Assembly: GCA_033060915.1 (NCBI GenBank) | Contig: CM065389.1 | Location: 19,089,501 to 19,153,500 of the forward strand | Source: Euryodendron excelsum | Taxonomy: Eukaryota > Streptophyta > Magnoliopsida > Ericales > Pentaphylacaceae | DNA length: 64,000 bases | Direction of reading: 5' to 3' | Shown: piece after piece, positions 1-10,761 of the stretch | Position numbering within the stretch: position 1 is the first letter of the stretch | Layout of the letters: every line of letters starts with the position of its first letter | Translations under genes and position numbers: made by a program | The notes under the pieces: model-generated | The model's database searches: none | What the model was told of the DNA's origin: nothing | Seen by the model: the letters and a program-made list of their open reading frames with translations, nothing else

Positions 1-1000
1 TGGAATTATAATCAATATCCTTGTCAGAAATTCTAGGTATACGTATCTCTGCTTACAAATTAGTCTATATATATATGCTAGATATGATCAAGAATATTAT
101 TTTCGAAGATATTCATGGGCAAGAAAATGAATATTGATCTAAGATCTTGAAACCTTGAAAAATAAATAACTATCTTGAATCTCTACTTGTAACCTAGTTA
201 CTTTCTTAACCCATACCAAGAACGAATTTAGCTACTGAAAAACATGATAAATATTGTCAGAATGGAAATAATAATTAAAGAAATAAAATGCTGCATTAAA
301 GAAATATAATTTGAAATTCACAATAAGAACAAAAAATAAAACTAAAGATTAAGATGCTCCCTTGAAAGATGAAAAGATTCTTAGCCTCCAAGGATTGGAT
401 GATTTCTCTTTCCAAAACCCTAGAAAAACTCTACAAGTCTTCTCCTCCTTCAGAACATAGAACTCCTAAACCTATTCTACTGCCTACTAATCTATATCTA
501 ACTCAAAAGTGAATTAATCTATATATCCCGTCGTTATTCGTACGAATAATGTTTACCGAGTACTCAGATGGGCTGGGTCACTTCACAAAAATTGTAGGTC
601 TCGAAAAGTTATATGAAATCGACATATTATGGGCCTGAATAGCCTTTCTGGTTCGCGAGATATGGGCTTCCAAAGTTTCAGCTCTGCGTGCTTCAGTAGC
701 TTGTACCACAGCTTCAGCAGTTTGTACCTTGACAGCAACCTCTTGAAACCTATGATTAAATTGCATTCGAAATCATTTCATTTAAGCTTGAAACCTATAT
801 AAATCATTATAAACTCAATTAATATCAAAACATACCCAAAAAGACATAAATAATCATAAACTAATGCTAACAAAGTACTAATTAAGACCTTATAATTGCA
901 CTTTTGAAGCACAATCAACTTACCTTATAGCCCAAGTTGGCATCCTGTGAGTGGAAGAGCCTCGGCGCATGTACTACGTGTGCCTAGCTTATTATTGGTC
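1..1000. other. Unassigned AT-rich flank left of the LTR nest
   Basis: No LTR-type sequence is recognisable here. It is AT-rich, with one short minus-strand open stretch (578-766) reading as an alanine/glutamate-rich helical segment (AEAVVQATEARRAETLEA). A possible splice donor lies near 925 on the minus strand. It could be an exon fragment of a host gene or of another transposon, but I cannot name it. The right boundary with LTR F is uncertain (about 950-1007) because the F U3 region does not resemble the U3 of the other copies. Confidence 0.3.
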
Positions 1001-1006
1001 ATGCGC

Positions 1007-1158
1007 ATGTCATGTAGGACATGCGCCCAGAAGAAATATTTTTAGCTTATAAATATCAAGCCACCCCCGCATATTTCAAAGGATGTCATGTAGGACATGC
1101 GCCCAGAAGAAATATTTTTAGCTTATAAATATCAAGCCACCCCCGCATATTTCAAAGG
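1007..1158 (+). repeat. Perfect 76-bp tandem duplication carrying a TATA box
   Basis: Positions 1007-1082 and 1083-1158 are identical by eye. Each copy contains TTATAAATATC (near 1047 and 1123). This element sits where other LTRs in the window have their TATA box, upstream of the conserved leader segment. The promoter of LTR F therefore appears to be doubled. Confidence 0.9.
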
Positions 1159-1306
1159 TGAAAACAATGAAAAAACTCTAGCAAAAGTGATACAGAGCTT
1201 CCAAAATTTAATACAAGCCTCTAAAGCCAAGGATTTAAGCCTCTTCAAGCCTTTTCAAGCTCAAACTCTTCAACCATGGTGGATTGAAGAAGATTAAAGG
1301 CCAAAG

Positions 1307-1427
1307 GTGAAGCTCTGTTTACATTTATGTTTCTCCCACACCTCTCTTTTCCCTCCAAGCTCACTTGAGTTCTTCTTCTCTTTTAATTATCATCTTTTAT
1401 CCCCTTTTCTTACATGCTTGAAACAAG
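1307..1427 (+). other. Candidate 121-nt leader intron of LTR F
   Basis: The donor reads AAAG|GTGAAG and the acceptor reads TTGAAACAAG. A TTTTAAT branch-like sequence and a pyrimidine-rich run lie between them, with no AG between that run and the acceptor. The same arrangement, at almost the same length, recurs in the other LTR families of the window. Splicing itself is inferred. Confidence 0.5.
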
Positions 1428-2730
1428 AGGGCTCTTAGGTCATGCTTAGAGGAAAGCTCGTGAGAACCACCGATTGGGGGACCTCTCACAAGGCCACTTG
1501 ACCATAGTATGGCCCTAGAGCTCCTTGCAATGTGGTGTGGCCTTTTAACTTTGTATGATTCATGAACCCCTCTGCATTATAATGGTTACAATGTTCATAT
1601 ATTGCTTGTGATGGTTTTGTTTTCATGTTTATAGCCTTTTTCAAACTACCATTAGTTTCACTTTCAAGAGATTTCAAAAGTTCATGTTGAAGTTATTTTC
1701 AAAAAGTGCCTCAAAAGGTCTTCAAATTAGAGTTTCTTGAAGTTTAAGCCCAAGAACCCTTCTTTTCCATGTCTTAGGATGCTCTTTAAAAACTCTTAAA
1801 TCTCTAGTTTGCATCATTACATTTTGTTCTCTTAAATTTGTAAAAAAATGATTTTCTAAAACTCCCACTTTAAAAGAGGTTTTTAATGTTTTCAAAACTT
1901 TCAAAACAACCCTCCTTCAAGGAAGTTTTCAATGATTTGCTCTCTTAAGTTTTAAGGTTGTAATGGTCTTAATGGAGCCCTCTCTTGAGTGGTTTCCCTC
2001 AAATTAACTATATGAACCCTTACTCATTAGAGTAATTTTTGTACCTTAAAAGTGGTTTTCCAAAACCCCTATTCAAAAGAGGTTTCCAAATCCATGCTCT
2101 CTTGTGTTTTAACAAAGGCGGTTTTCAAAACTACCTAATATATATTAGTTTTCAAAATCTATGCTCTCTTGAGTTTTCATAAAAATAGTTTCCAAAACTA
2201 CCTATTCTATGTTGAGTTTCAAAGTTTTACACTCTTAAATTAGTGGTTGAAATGGTCCCATTGAAACCCTCTCTTGAGTGGTTTCCAAGTATCAACCATA
2301 TAAACCCTACACTTATTTAAGTGGTTTTACAAAAACGGTTTTCAAAACCTATAACTCTCTTGAGTTATTTTTCTAAAATGGTTTCACATAAAATGTTAGC
2401 TTTTTTTACATGAAACTATGACTTTTTTTTTTTACATGAAATTATACTTTTCTAAGCTTTTCTTTATGCTTTTCCATAAAATGATAAGGTTTTTTTTACA
2501 TGAAATAATGATTTTCAAAACCTTTTTTCAAAGTTTCATTCATAAAACTACTTTTCCATACCATCTTAAAACCAGTAGGATCAAACCATAGTTCAAAACC
2601 AACTCTAAACCATAGGTTAATTGAACCCTAGTTGGTTAACCCCAGAATATATCGAACCCTACGTCAACCCAAACCAAGTTAGTTAATCCTAGGTCAACCT
2701 AACCCTTGTTATTTAACCCTAGATGGACCT

Positions 2731-4739
2731 TGTTGCGCTTCGATTTTTTGCACTTGAGATAATATGTGGGAAATATACAATACTCTCTCGTTAGAACTTA
2801 TCATCTTAGAAAGATGAGTGCTACTAGGTTTGAATTGTAAATTAATTTGAATAAGAATTTTTGGAAAAAAGTTTGGAGTCACCACCTAACTTTGTTTAGG
2901 CGAATTAGGTCACCTAAAACTAAGTAAAGTTTGAAGATATAAACTTTAGGTTTTTTTTAAAAGGTTTTGAAAAATTTCTTCAAGAGAGGATTTTTGGAGA
3001 AAATAGGTTGTTTGGAAATCTTTGAAAAAATTTAAGCCCTTTTTTAAAATGACTCCGACTTTGGTCTTTTGAAAACAGTGATTCTAGGTTCGGAAGTTGG
3101 TTGCGTATAGAGAAAATGCACTAGGCTATTACTATATCCAGCCTTTTTGGTACCTACATGTCCTTTCACCATAAGTTCACTCATTTAGAATCTTTATTTA
3201 TCCAATGTTTGATTAAATCCACTTTGAGAATTTTGAAAACAGGTTTGAGCTATCACTTTAAAAATGATGTGATACATGATATGCAAGTACATGAAAAGAA
3301 TTTGAAAAATAATTTTGAAAAAGGAAATTAGAATTTTGAAAAATGTTATGACCAAACCCATTAGGGTTGCCTATGTATCCCTTTGTTAGGAATCAAGGCA
3401 ATTGTAGTTCGGACTAGGGGTTCGATTGAAAATAGACACTTTAAAGTTTTTGAAAAAGTTTGACTTGAACAGGTTTTAATTTGAACTTTGATTGTGAGAT
3501 TGGAAATTGAATTTTAATTTGAAATTGACTTTAATTTGAAATCAAACTTTGAAATAGAACTTGGACTTATTTTGGAAAGTTTGAATTAAACTTTGAGATC
3601 ACCTTGACTTGAATTGGGGTTGAAAAACCATCTTGATTTAGAAAAGAGTTGAAGTTTTGTAACTTACGGTTAAGAGTTGAACTAGGGTTTTGGAATCCTA
3701 AGACTTTTGATAACCTAGGGTTTTAACATGCGCTTGAAAAGTTTGAGTTTAGAAAAGTTTCGAATTAGAAAAGTTCCAAATTAAAAAAATTTTCATTTTA
3801 GAAAAGTTTTCATTTTAGGAAAGATTTGATTTAAGAAAGTTTTGAATTGGGAAAGTTTGAATTAAGGAATGTTTGAATTAAGAAAGGTTTAGATTTGAAA
3901 TTTGGAAAGATTTGATTTAAGAAGAATTGAATTTGAAAAATTGAGTTTGAATAGGTTTGACCTAGGTTTGAGGTATCTTGGGATTTAGGTAATCCTAGAA
4001 CCTAAGGTTTATACAATGCATTTGAATTGGGAAGATTGAATTTCAATTGAAAAAGAAAGTTTTGTTTTTGAAAAGTTTTAAAATTAGGAAAAGTTTTGAA
4101 ATTGGGAAATATTTACATTAGGAAAGATAAGAATTTGGAAAGATTTGATTCCTATTTCCTAAAACAAAAGGTTAGATTTTATTTCCAAATTGGGATATTT
4201 GATGAGGTTTTCTATTTGGACAAGATTTGATTTGACTTGAAATTGAAAAACTCTAGTTTTAGAAATTTATCATCTTATGTGACTTTTGAATTAGGAAATC
4301 TATGATTTTATGTAGATAATAGTTTTGAAAATCTATGATTTGATGCAAATAGAAAATTATGATTTTATGTGAGAAACCTAGGGCTTCTTAAACATGAATT
4401 CTAGGGTTTTGACTTAGACTTCAAAACAAAGGGTTTATGAAAAGTAAATTTTTGAAAAGAATTCTTAGGAAGTGGATTTGCAAAACTAGTTTAGAAAAGT
4501 TTGAAGATAGACTTTTGAAAATCTCTTGAATATCTCATTTTCCCAAAATGATTCTAATTATGAGAAAACTAGAATTATTCTAAGGTTGTGATTTTGAAAA
4601 CAACTAGAGTTTGAAACCTTAATATAGACTTTGATGGTCTCTCTAAATGTAACACTTTCGTAAAATAACCTTACTCATGGAATGGATAGAATCACTTTAG
4701 AGTTGTGATTTCTTGAAAAACAATTTAAGGTTTGAACCC
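2731..4739 (-). mobile_element. LTR D1 (-), 3' part (left fragment)
   Basis: It begins with TGTTGCGCTTCG, a decayed form of the TGTCGCGCCC end seen in other copies. It then has the family block 'ACTCTCTCGTTAGAACT' and the line 'AGTCACCACCTAACTTTG'. From about 3430 to 4520 it is degenerate GAAAGTTTGA-type repeat. It is interrupted at 4739/4740 by solo LTR D2 and resumes at 61890. No open frames of note. Confidence 0.75.
4735..4739. repeat. Left TSD of LTR D2 (AACCC)
   Basis: AACCC directly precedes TGTCATGCCCCG at 4740. The same five bases directly follow the other D2 end at 61890-61894. Sequence on the two outer sides aligns with a continuous LTR copy, so this is a true insertion site. Confidence 0.9.
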
Positions 4740-5297
4740 TGTCATGCCCCGATTTTTCGCACCATCAATATGATATGTGAAAAACACACGGTACTCTCTC
4801 GTTAGAACTCATACTCTTAGAAGGACTAATGCGATTAGGTTGAATTGGAAATTAATTTGAATAAAGGGCTTTTGAAAAATGGTTTGGAGTCACCACCTAA
4901 CTTTGTTAAGGCAAGTTAGGTCACCTAAAACTAAGTGCAACTTGAAAATTAAACTTAGGGTTTTTTTTGAAAAGGTTCTAGAAAATTTCTTCATGAGAGG
5001 ATTTTTTTGTGTGGAAAAAAACAGGTTATTTGACAACCTTTGAAAAGATTTAAGTCCTTTTTTAAAAGAACATTGTTTTGGTCTTTTGAAAATAGTGATT
5101 CTAAGTTCAGAGGTTGGTTACGTATAGGAAAGATACATTAGGCTATCATCATATCCTGCCTTTGTGGTACCTACATATCTTTCAACCCTAGGCTCACTCA
5201 TTTAGCATTTTTGATTACCTAATGTCCAATTATATACACTTTGAGAATTTTGGAAAAGAAGTTTATGTCATCACTTCAGGGATGATGTGATGCATGA
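4740..5297 (-). mobile_element. LTR D2 (-), 3' end fragment (left part)
   Basis: It starts with TGTCATGCCCCGATTTTTCG, the minus-strand 3' end of a family-A LTR (TG...CA type). It is cut at 5297 by element B-plus and resumes at 58237. The total of the two parts is about 4.2 kb, in line with other copies of this family. With no internal region attached, it is a solo LTR. Confidence 0.85.
5293..5297. repeat. Left TSD of element B-plus (CATGA)
   Basis: CATGA immediately precedes TGTTAGCAC at 5298. CATGA also immediately follows the LTR end GGGTGCGACA at 58231 (58232-58236). The outer flanks align with uninterrupted LTR D-type sequence (GATGCATGATATGC type). Confidence 0.92.
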
Positions 5298-6209
5298 TGT
5301 TAGCACTTCATTTTGGCTACTCGGCAATCTCCGGCCCGACCGGAAGCACCTCCAAATCAACACAAATATATTCAAGCCCAAACTAGCTTCCCAGATCCAA
5401 TCCAATCTGTCAACCACTTCACAGGCCCGCTGGACCCAATAGAGGCAAAATGACTGAAATGCCCCTGTTGTATTAGTCAGTCCAATCCAGACCGGCACAT
5501 CTTCTATGAGGCGATAAGTTCATTCAAATCCAAAGTCAAATTCATTTGTCCCATCATTCGAGAAAGTTGATCCCTTATTGACGGTAAGACCATTCAACCC
5601 AGCACGACACGATCACAAAAAAAGTTTATTCCTCAAATCGGTGAAGCCCCTTTTACACTCATCTTCAGAAAGTACCTAAGTCCTTGAGATGAAAGAGCAG
5701 TTCACTTCTGGCGCCTGCTAGCCCGCCAATGTAGAATGTCCCCTAATTTGGCACGTTCTTTAAGAAAGCATAACGTCTAAGTCCTGCACGTTCTTTGAGA
5801 AAGCACAAACCCCTCAAGAATGGAAGATCGTCCCAGTCTGGCATGAGCTTCGAGAAAGTTTATCCCTCAAGGCAGTAAGACCCTTTCAAGCCTATCCACC
5901 GAGAAAGTACTAATTCCTTGGATAAAAGTTCAAACCAGATCCAGACTGGTCAACATCGATGCCTGCTAGCCTGTCTTGGTGAAAAATGACTATTTTACCC
6001 CCAAAGGGCCCGACACATTCTTCGAGAAAGTACCAAGTCCTCAAAATGGTAAGATCACCTTCCAAGGTCGTCCCTAGACGGTCCGGCATGTCCAGTGCCA
6101 TCCAGTCAACCACAGTCCTTTTCAAGAGGTTCCTCGGTCAAAATGACCATTTTGCCCCTAAGCATCCAAATGCCCTAGGAAACCACACCGGCTCTAGGTA
6201 TCAAAAAGT
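5298..6209 (+). mobile_element. B-plus 5' LTR, first ~0.9 kb (U3)
   Basis: It matches the start of the 3' LTR at 54593 onward, running from TGTTAGCAC to about 'GGTATCAAA' at 6207. The U3 is built from imperfect 60-80 bp units of the form 'CTTCGAGAAAGT...CCTCAAG.GGTAAGACC'. The later part carries the general motif AAAATGACCATTTTGCCCC near 6140. It is cut at 6209/6210 by the opposite-strand element B-minus. The remaining LTR resumes near 41455, about 0.46 kb further along than where it stopped. Confidence 0.85.
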
Positions 6210-7928
6210 TGTCGCGCCTTGTTTCCGGACGCCGAGCCCTTCTTTTCTCTCTTTCTTGGCTCGGGGGTGGGAATTTGGTATGATGCTCTCTTGTTAGAAC
6301 TCGTCGTTGGACGAATGTGACAGGGTTTGGATTTTTGAAATGAAATTTATTAGAGCTTTTTGAAAAGGTTTTTGGAGTCGCCACCTAACATATTTAAAGA
6401 TGGGGTAAGTTATCTACACCAAGTAAAACCCGAGTGTTAAACTTAGGTTTTGAAAAAGGTTTTTTTTTTTTTTTTTTGAAAAACGTCTCCATTAGAGGGT
6501 TTTAAAAGGTAGGGTTGCTTTACAACCCAAAAAATGTTGGAAAGCCCTTTTGAAAATTGACTCCAATTTTGGTCTTTGAAACAGAAATTCTTAAGTTCGG
6601 AGGTTGGTTACGTGTAGGGAAGATGTCCTAAGACTCTCACCCTACCCCGCCCTTGCGGCACCTATATGTCTAATCACCTTTTATTCACCTAATTATGACT
6701 CATTGGTTACCTATGTTTAATGCTATCCATTTAGAAAAATTTTGAAAACACAATTTGAAGAAAAGTTTGAAAGAGGGGGTTGAGTTTGAAAAATGAAATT
6801 AGAAATTTAAAAAAGGTTGTGACCACACCCTATGAAGGGTTGCTTACATACCTCTTTAAAGAGGATCAGATCAGTCGTAGTTCAGATAAGAGTCTGAAAG
6901 AGTTGGAATTTTGAAATGGGTTTCTATTTCTAGAAAGTTTTTATTTTTAGAAAGTTTCCTTTCCATAAAAGTTTGACTTAGAAAATGTTTGCTTTTTAGG
7001 AAAGTTTGACTTAGAAAATGTTTCTTTTCCAAGAAGATTGATTTGATTTTGAAAGGTTTCCTTTCAGGAAAATTGAGATTTGATTAAAAAAGATTCGAGT
7101 TGATTTGAAAAGATTGGGTTTTGGAAATGTTTCCTTTTTAGGAAGATTTGATTTGATTTTGAAAAAGGCAAGTTTGGATTGTTTCCAAAATGGAAGGAGT
7201 TCATTTGGGTTTTGGAAGGTTTGAAAAAGGAGTTATTTGAGGGGTTGAAATGAAAGGTTTTGGCTTAAAAATGGAAGGTTTCCAAGTTGGCAGAAATGAA
7301 ATTTTTCTAGGATTGGACTTCTAGGATTTAACAAATATGAGAGTTTTGTAAATGGTTCAAAAACCGAGTCTTTTGAAAACATATTTTAAGGCCTAAAACC
7401 CTAACTTGGATTTTAAACATTCAAATCAATATCACATTGCCTAAGGCCATTCTAGCCATTGGAAGGCTAGAATCGCTTTAGGCTTGTGACTTTGAAAAGC
7501 AATAAAGGCACGAAGCCAAAAATGTAGACTTTTTGGATCCTTTTGAATGTCAACACTTCTCGAAACAACCCTAGCCATGAAAAGACTAGGATCATTCTGA
7601 GACAGAGTTTTTGAAAAGAACAAGTGTAGGCTAACGGAAGCCATTTAAAATGTCACACTTTTCTAGAAAAACCCTAACCATAAAGGGTTAGGATCCACCT
7701 AGAATTGTGGTTTTAAGAAAACTACTTTAGAAAATGGTTTTAAAGGGTAGAGGAATGACTTAAATGCAAATGCAATTTGACTATAGTAACGGTATAAAAC
7801 ATACAAGGTTAGGTATCACCGTATTGTAAGAGAGCCCTAAGGCCATGTCGTGAAGCAAGTGAGGGCCAAGAAGAGAGTCCCGATTAGTAATCTCCTCTTG
7901 TTCACTCTCGACATGGAATTAATGTCCT

Positions 7929-8050
7929 CTTGTTTCAAGCATGCAAGAAAGGGGGGTTTAGAGATAGGGGATTAAAAAAGAGAAGAACCTAAGTGGGTTC
8001 GGAGGGAGAAGAGAAAGTGGGGGAATACAGAAAAGTAAAATGAGGATTAC
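7929..8050 (-). other. Candidate 122-nt leader intron of the B-minus 3' LTR
   Basis: On the minus strand the donor is GACAAG|GTAATCC (first G at 8050) and the acceptor is GCATGCTTGAAACAAG (AG at 7930-7929). The segment has a TTTTTAATCCCC branch-like element followed by a pyrimidine run without AG. The length equals that in both B-plus LTRs. Confidence 0.6.
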
Positions 8051-8195
8051 CTTGTCTCGTTGCTTTTTTCTTTGGTGGAGGCTCAGGCCTTGGACTTGAG
8101 AAGGCGTTGGGAACTTCTGGGCATTGAGGCGGACCTTCAGTAGAGCTCGGAAGCTAGGGCTTCGGGAGTATAAACTTGGACTCGACCGACGGGAC

Positions 8196-8198
<3 letters not shown>

Positions 8199-8228
<30 letters not shown>
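8199..8228. repeat. (GA)n microsatellite in B-minus 3' LTR leader
   Basis: About 15 GA units on the + strand, so (CT)n in the sense transcript. It lies between the TATA box and the candidate intron donor. The corresponding CT tract in the B-plus LTRs is shorter (near 41516 and 55988). Confidence 0.95.
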
Positions 8229-8229
<1 letters not shown>

Positions 8230-8890
8230 CTTCGGGAGCTGTCTGGAATAGAGGGGGAGAGTTTTTAGATAGTTTTTTTTTTATCCAAAATAGAGATGAG
8301 GGAGGTCTGTATTTATAGTGCAAAAATGATAGAGTGGTGTGCCACTCTTAGTGGCGCATGGCCTAATTTTGGCTGTGCGCCACTATGAGCGGTGCAGGAA
8401 GGTTTAATGAGGGCTTAAAAAAAAAGCTGGATATGAGGCTGGTCAATTCGTAACTGATTCTAGGGGGTTATGCGCCACTATTAGTGGCGCACGGCTAAAG
8501 AATGGTTATGCTTCACTCGAAGTGGAGAAATGAGGTTCTGGTTCAAAAAGGGAAGGTGTCAAGCGGTGGGGCCTGCCTAGAAATAGAAAGGAATACTTTG
8601 GAAAGTGTCCCAGAATTTTTTGGTTTGATTCCCAAAGCCAGTAGGATTGAAGGGAGTGACTGGATCGCGGTCACCTTATCTCGGGAGTTCTAAGATTGAC
8701 CAAGATTGATCGGAGTTGACTGGGTTGACCGGGTAGACTAGAGTTGACTGGGGTTGACGAGGTGAACCGGAGTTGACTGGGGTGTTGCCGGTTTGATACC
8801 TAGAGTCGGTATGATTTCCTAGGGCATTTGGATGCCTAGGGGTAAAATAGTCATTTTGACTGGGGAACTGCCGGGAAAGGGCTGGGGTTG

Positions 8891-8895
8891 ACTGG
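8891..8895. repeat. Left TSD of solo LTR C1 (ACTGG)
   Basis: ACTGG precedes TGTAAACACCCC at 8896 and follows GGGCGCGACA at 14214-14218. The match is perfect. Confidence 0.93.
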
Positions 8896-9129
8896 TGTAA
8901 ACACCCCATTTTTGACCGCTCGGCAGTCTACACTTCGTCCAGACTTGTTTTCAAGTCATTTTGGGCATATTCCTATCGAATCCAATTCTCTAGTTTCAAA
9001 TTCCATCTTTCCATCGCTTCATGGGCCTGTCAGGCCCAAATAGAGGCAAAATGACCAATGCCCTTAGGGGCATTGTCCTTTCTTATTCCAATTCCGATCC
9101 CTCTCTCGAGACAGTTTATTCCTCGAGAC

Positions 9130-9835
9130 GGTCTGAGTAGTGAAACACTCACAAAACCGTCAGAGTGGCAGAAACACTCACCAAACCGTCAGAGTGGTGG
9201 AAACACTCACAAAACCGTTAGAGTGGCGGAAACACTCACAAAACCGTCAGAGTGGCGGAAACACTCACAACATCGTTAGAGTGGCGGAAACACTCAAAAC
9301 CCAGGCACGTCTCTTCGGAGTCGGTAAGACCCCTTTCCAATCCCTCTCTCGAGACAGTTTATTCCTCGAGACGGTTCCAATCCAGGCACGTCTCTTCGGA
9401 GACGATAAGACCCCTTTCCAATCCCTCTCTCGAGACAGTTTATTCCTCGAGACGGTCCGAGTAGCAGAACTACTCACACAACCGTTAGAGTAGCGGAAAT
9501 ACTCCACCGTTAGAGTAGTGGAAATACTCATAGACCCGTTAGAGTAGCAGAAGTACTCACAGAGCCGTCCGAGTAGCGGAAATACTCACAGAACCGTTAG
9601 AGTAGTGGAAATACTCATAGAACCGTTAGAGTAGCGGAAGTACTCACAGAACCGTTAGAGTAGCGGAAATACTCACAGAACCGTTAGAGTAGCGGAAGTA
9701 CTCACATAACCGTTAGAGTAGCGGAAATACTCACAGAACCGTTAGAGTAGCGGAAGTACTCTCAAATCGTCAACCCCGTCCGAGTAGCGGAAATACTCAA
9801 CCCCGTCCGAGTGGCGGAAACACTCAAAACCTAGG
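9130..9835 (+). repeat. 29-bp hairpin minisatellite in U3 (about 19 copies)
   Basis: The unit is AACCGTTAGAGTAGCGGAAA followed by TACTCACAG, period 29 (for example 9623, 9652, 9681). Six copies lie in 9130-9300 and thirteen in about 9455-9835, split by a non-repeat segment (9300-9455) that itself contains a ~100-bp duplication. Each unit is an inverted repeat with a 5-bp stem and 7-nt loop. Early copies have GAGTG/CACTC arms and later ones GAGTA/TACTC. Copies 6-11 alternate GGAAAT and GGAAGT, a 58-bp higher-order period. Single copies of the same unit occur in the LTRs of element A and D2. Confidence 0.9.
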
Positions 9836-9904
9836 TCAATACCCATGTCTGTTAGTTCACTTCGGTGAAAAATGACCAGATTACCCTTTGGACCCTTTTC
9901 CGGT

Positions 9905-10400
9905 CAAGATGACCATTTTGCCCCTAGGCATTCGAACGCCCCGGGGACCACACCGGCTCTGGGTATCAAACCGGTAATGTCCCGAGAATACTTTTTATAG
10001 TATTCTCAACCTTCCCTTCTCTTTCCGGATCATTCCGAGTCAGTTCCGGCCAACCCGGTACAAAATGACCGTTTTGCCCCTAGAGGGCCGGTCTCCTTCT
10101 TCGACCACACCGGCTCTGGGTATCAAACCGGTAATGTCCCGAGAATACTTTTTATAGTGTTCTCGACCTTCCTTTACCTTTCCGGACCATTCCGAGTCAG
10201 TTCCGGCAAACCCGGTACAAAATGACCGTTTTGCCCCTGGTGGGCCGGTCTCCATTTCCGACCACGCTGGCCCTGGGAATCAAACCGGAAACCTCTGGGA
10301 ACATTCTAAATAATGTTTCCAGATCCCAAGTCTTCTTCCGGGACAGTTTGAGTCTGTCTCGGCAGTTTTCCGGTCCAATTGACCGTTTTGCCCCTAAAGG
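9905..10400 (+). repeat. ~157-bp tandem units in LTR C1 U3
   Basis: The block around AATGACCNTTTTGCCCC recurs at 9905, 10061, 10218 and about 10376, giving spacings of 156, 157 and 158. Between them are 'CACACCGGCTCTGGGTATCA' (copies near 9950 and 10110) and 'TTCCGGANCATTCCGAGTCA'. Similarity decreases toward the last unit. Confidence 0.85.
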
Positions 10401-10647
10401 CTCGGTCAACCTTTCCGACACATCCAATCCTCACTTTTCAAGTCAAATACCTCCAGGACACTATTTTAAGTGTTCCTACTCGTTTCCGGCTTTCCGGGTC
10501 ACTCCCGGCTCCTTCAAATCATTCCCGGACTTTCCGGAGTCACTCCTAGTGAAGCCAAGCTAAAATTTACATGGTAGTCACTAGTACAGGCGCCCAAATC
10601 TAGTCAAAGATACGTTGCTTGCCGACCTTAATTGTTTCCTAAATGGC

Positions 10648-10709
10648 TGGCGCCACTAGCAGTGGCGCCAAGCCAAAAAATGGCCTGGCGCCACTCCTAG
10701 TGGCGCCAG
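10648..10709 (+). promoter_or_regulatory. U3 palindrome pair upstream of TATA (LTR C1)
   Basis: There are two perfect inverted repeats: arms TGGCGCCACT / AGTGGCGCCA around AGC (10648-10670), and arms CTGGCGCCACT / AGTGGCGCCAG around CCT (10685-10709). The spacer is 3 nt in each. They lie 53-114 bp before the TATA box. LTR C2 keeps the same pair at 48683 onward. A dimeric protein site or a cruciform is possible; the factor is unknown. Confidence 0.8.
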
Positions 10710-10761
10710 TATAAATTTTGCCCTGGCTTCACTGCAACAAGCGCCAGGCTTGTCCAACTTC

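Larger units (their letters stand above)
1000..2730 (+). mobile_element. LTR F (+), 5' part, interrupted by LTR D1
   Basis: From the TATA-bearing duplication onward the sequence follows the same order as the sense strand of the other LTRs. There is a purine-rich leader, a GTGAAG donor at 1307, a pyrimidine run, then GCTTGAAACAAG ending at 1427. After that comes a long stretch of degenerate TTTTCAAAAC-type sequence. It stops at 2730, where TGTTGCGC of LTR D1 begins; GACCT (2726-2730) would be the left TSD. The rest of F lies beyond the window. The U3 start is not identified. Confidence 0.6.
6210..8895 (-). mobile_element. B-minus 3' LTR, R/U5-side part
   Basis: Read on the minus strand this runs from mid-U3 to the 3' end. 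It has a TATAAATA box (about 8310-8320, minus), (GA)n in the leader, a candidate 122-nt intron, long degenerate GAAAGTTTG sequence (6900-7300) and the GCGACA end. Upstream of the TATA box are three palindromes with CACT/AGTG arms and a 3-nt centre (near 8337, 8377 and 8468). It is cut at 8895 by LTR C1 and continues at 14219. Confidence 0.85.

Noticed and set aside
578..766. 62-residue minus-strand alanine/glutamate-rich frame in the left flank
   Set aside because: It might be an exon piece, but it is short, without a recognised family or paired splice sites. Described only as part of the flank.
8124..8323. Frames with RERERERE or LSLSLSLS on the two strands
   Set aside because: These are translations of the (GA)n microsatellite in the LTR leader.
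9058..9493. Overlapping plus-strand frames of 70-117 residues with repeated NRQSG, ETLTKP and SLSRDSLFLETV
   Set aside because: They are translations of the 29-bp minisatellite and the ~100-bp duplicated segment. Several frames are open at once because the period is not a multiple of three and stops are scarce, which is not evidence of coding.
9130..9835. CRISPR-like array (29-bp regular repeats)
   Set aside because: The repeats are contiguous, with no unique spacers, and lie in a plant LTR; it is a minisatellite.
10222..10563. 113-residue plus-strand frame and similar frames at 48235-48598
   Set aside because: It spans the ~157-bp U3 units upstream of the TATA box; the similarity between copies is that of the DNA repeat. 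No domain was recognised.
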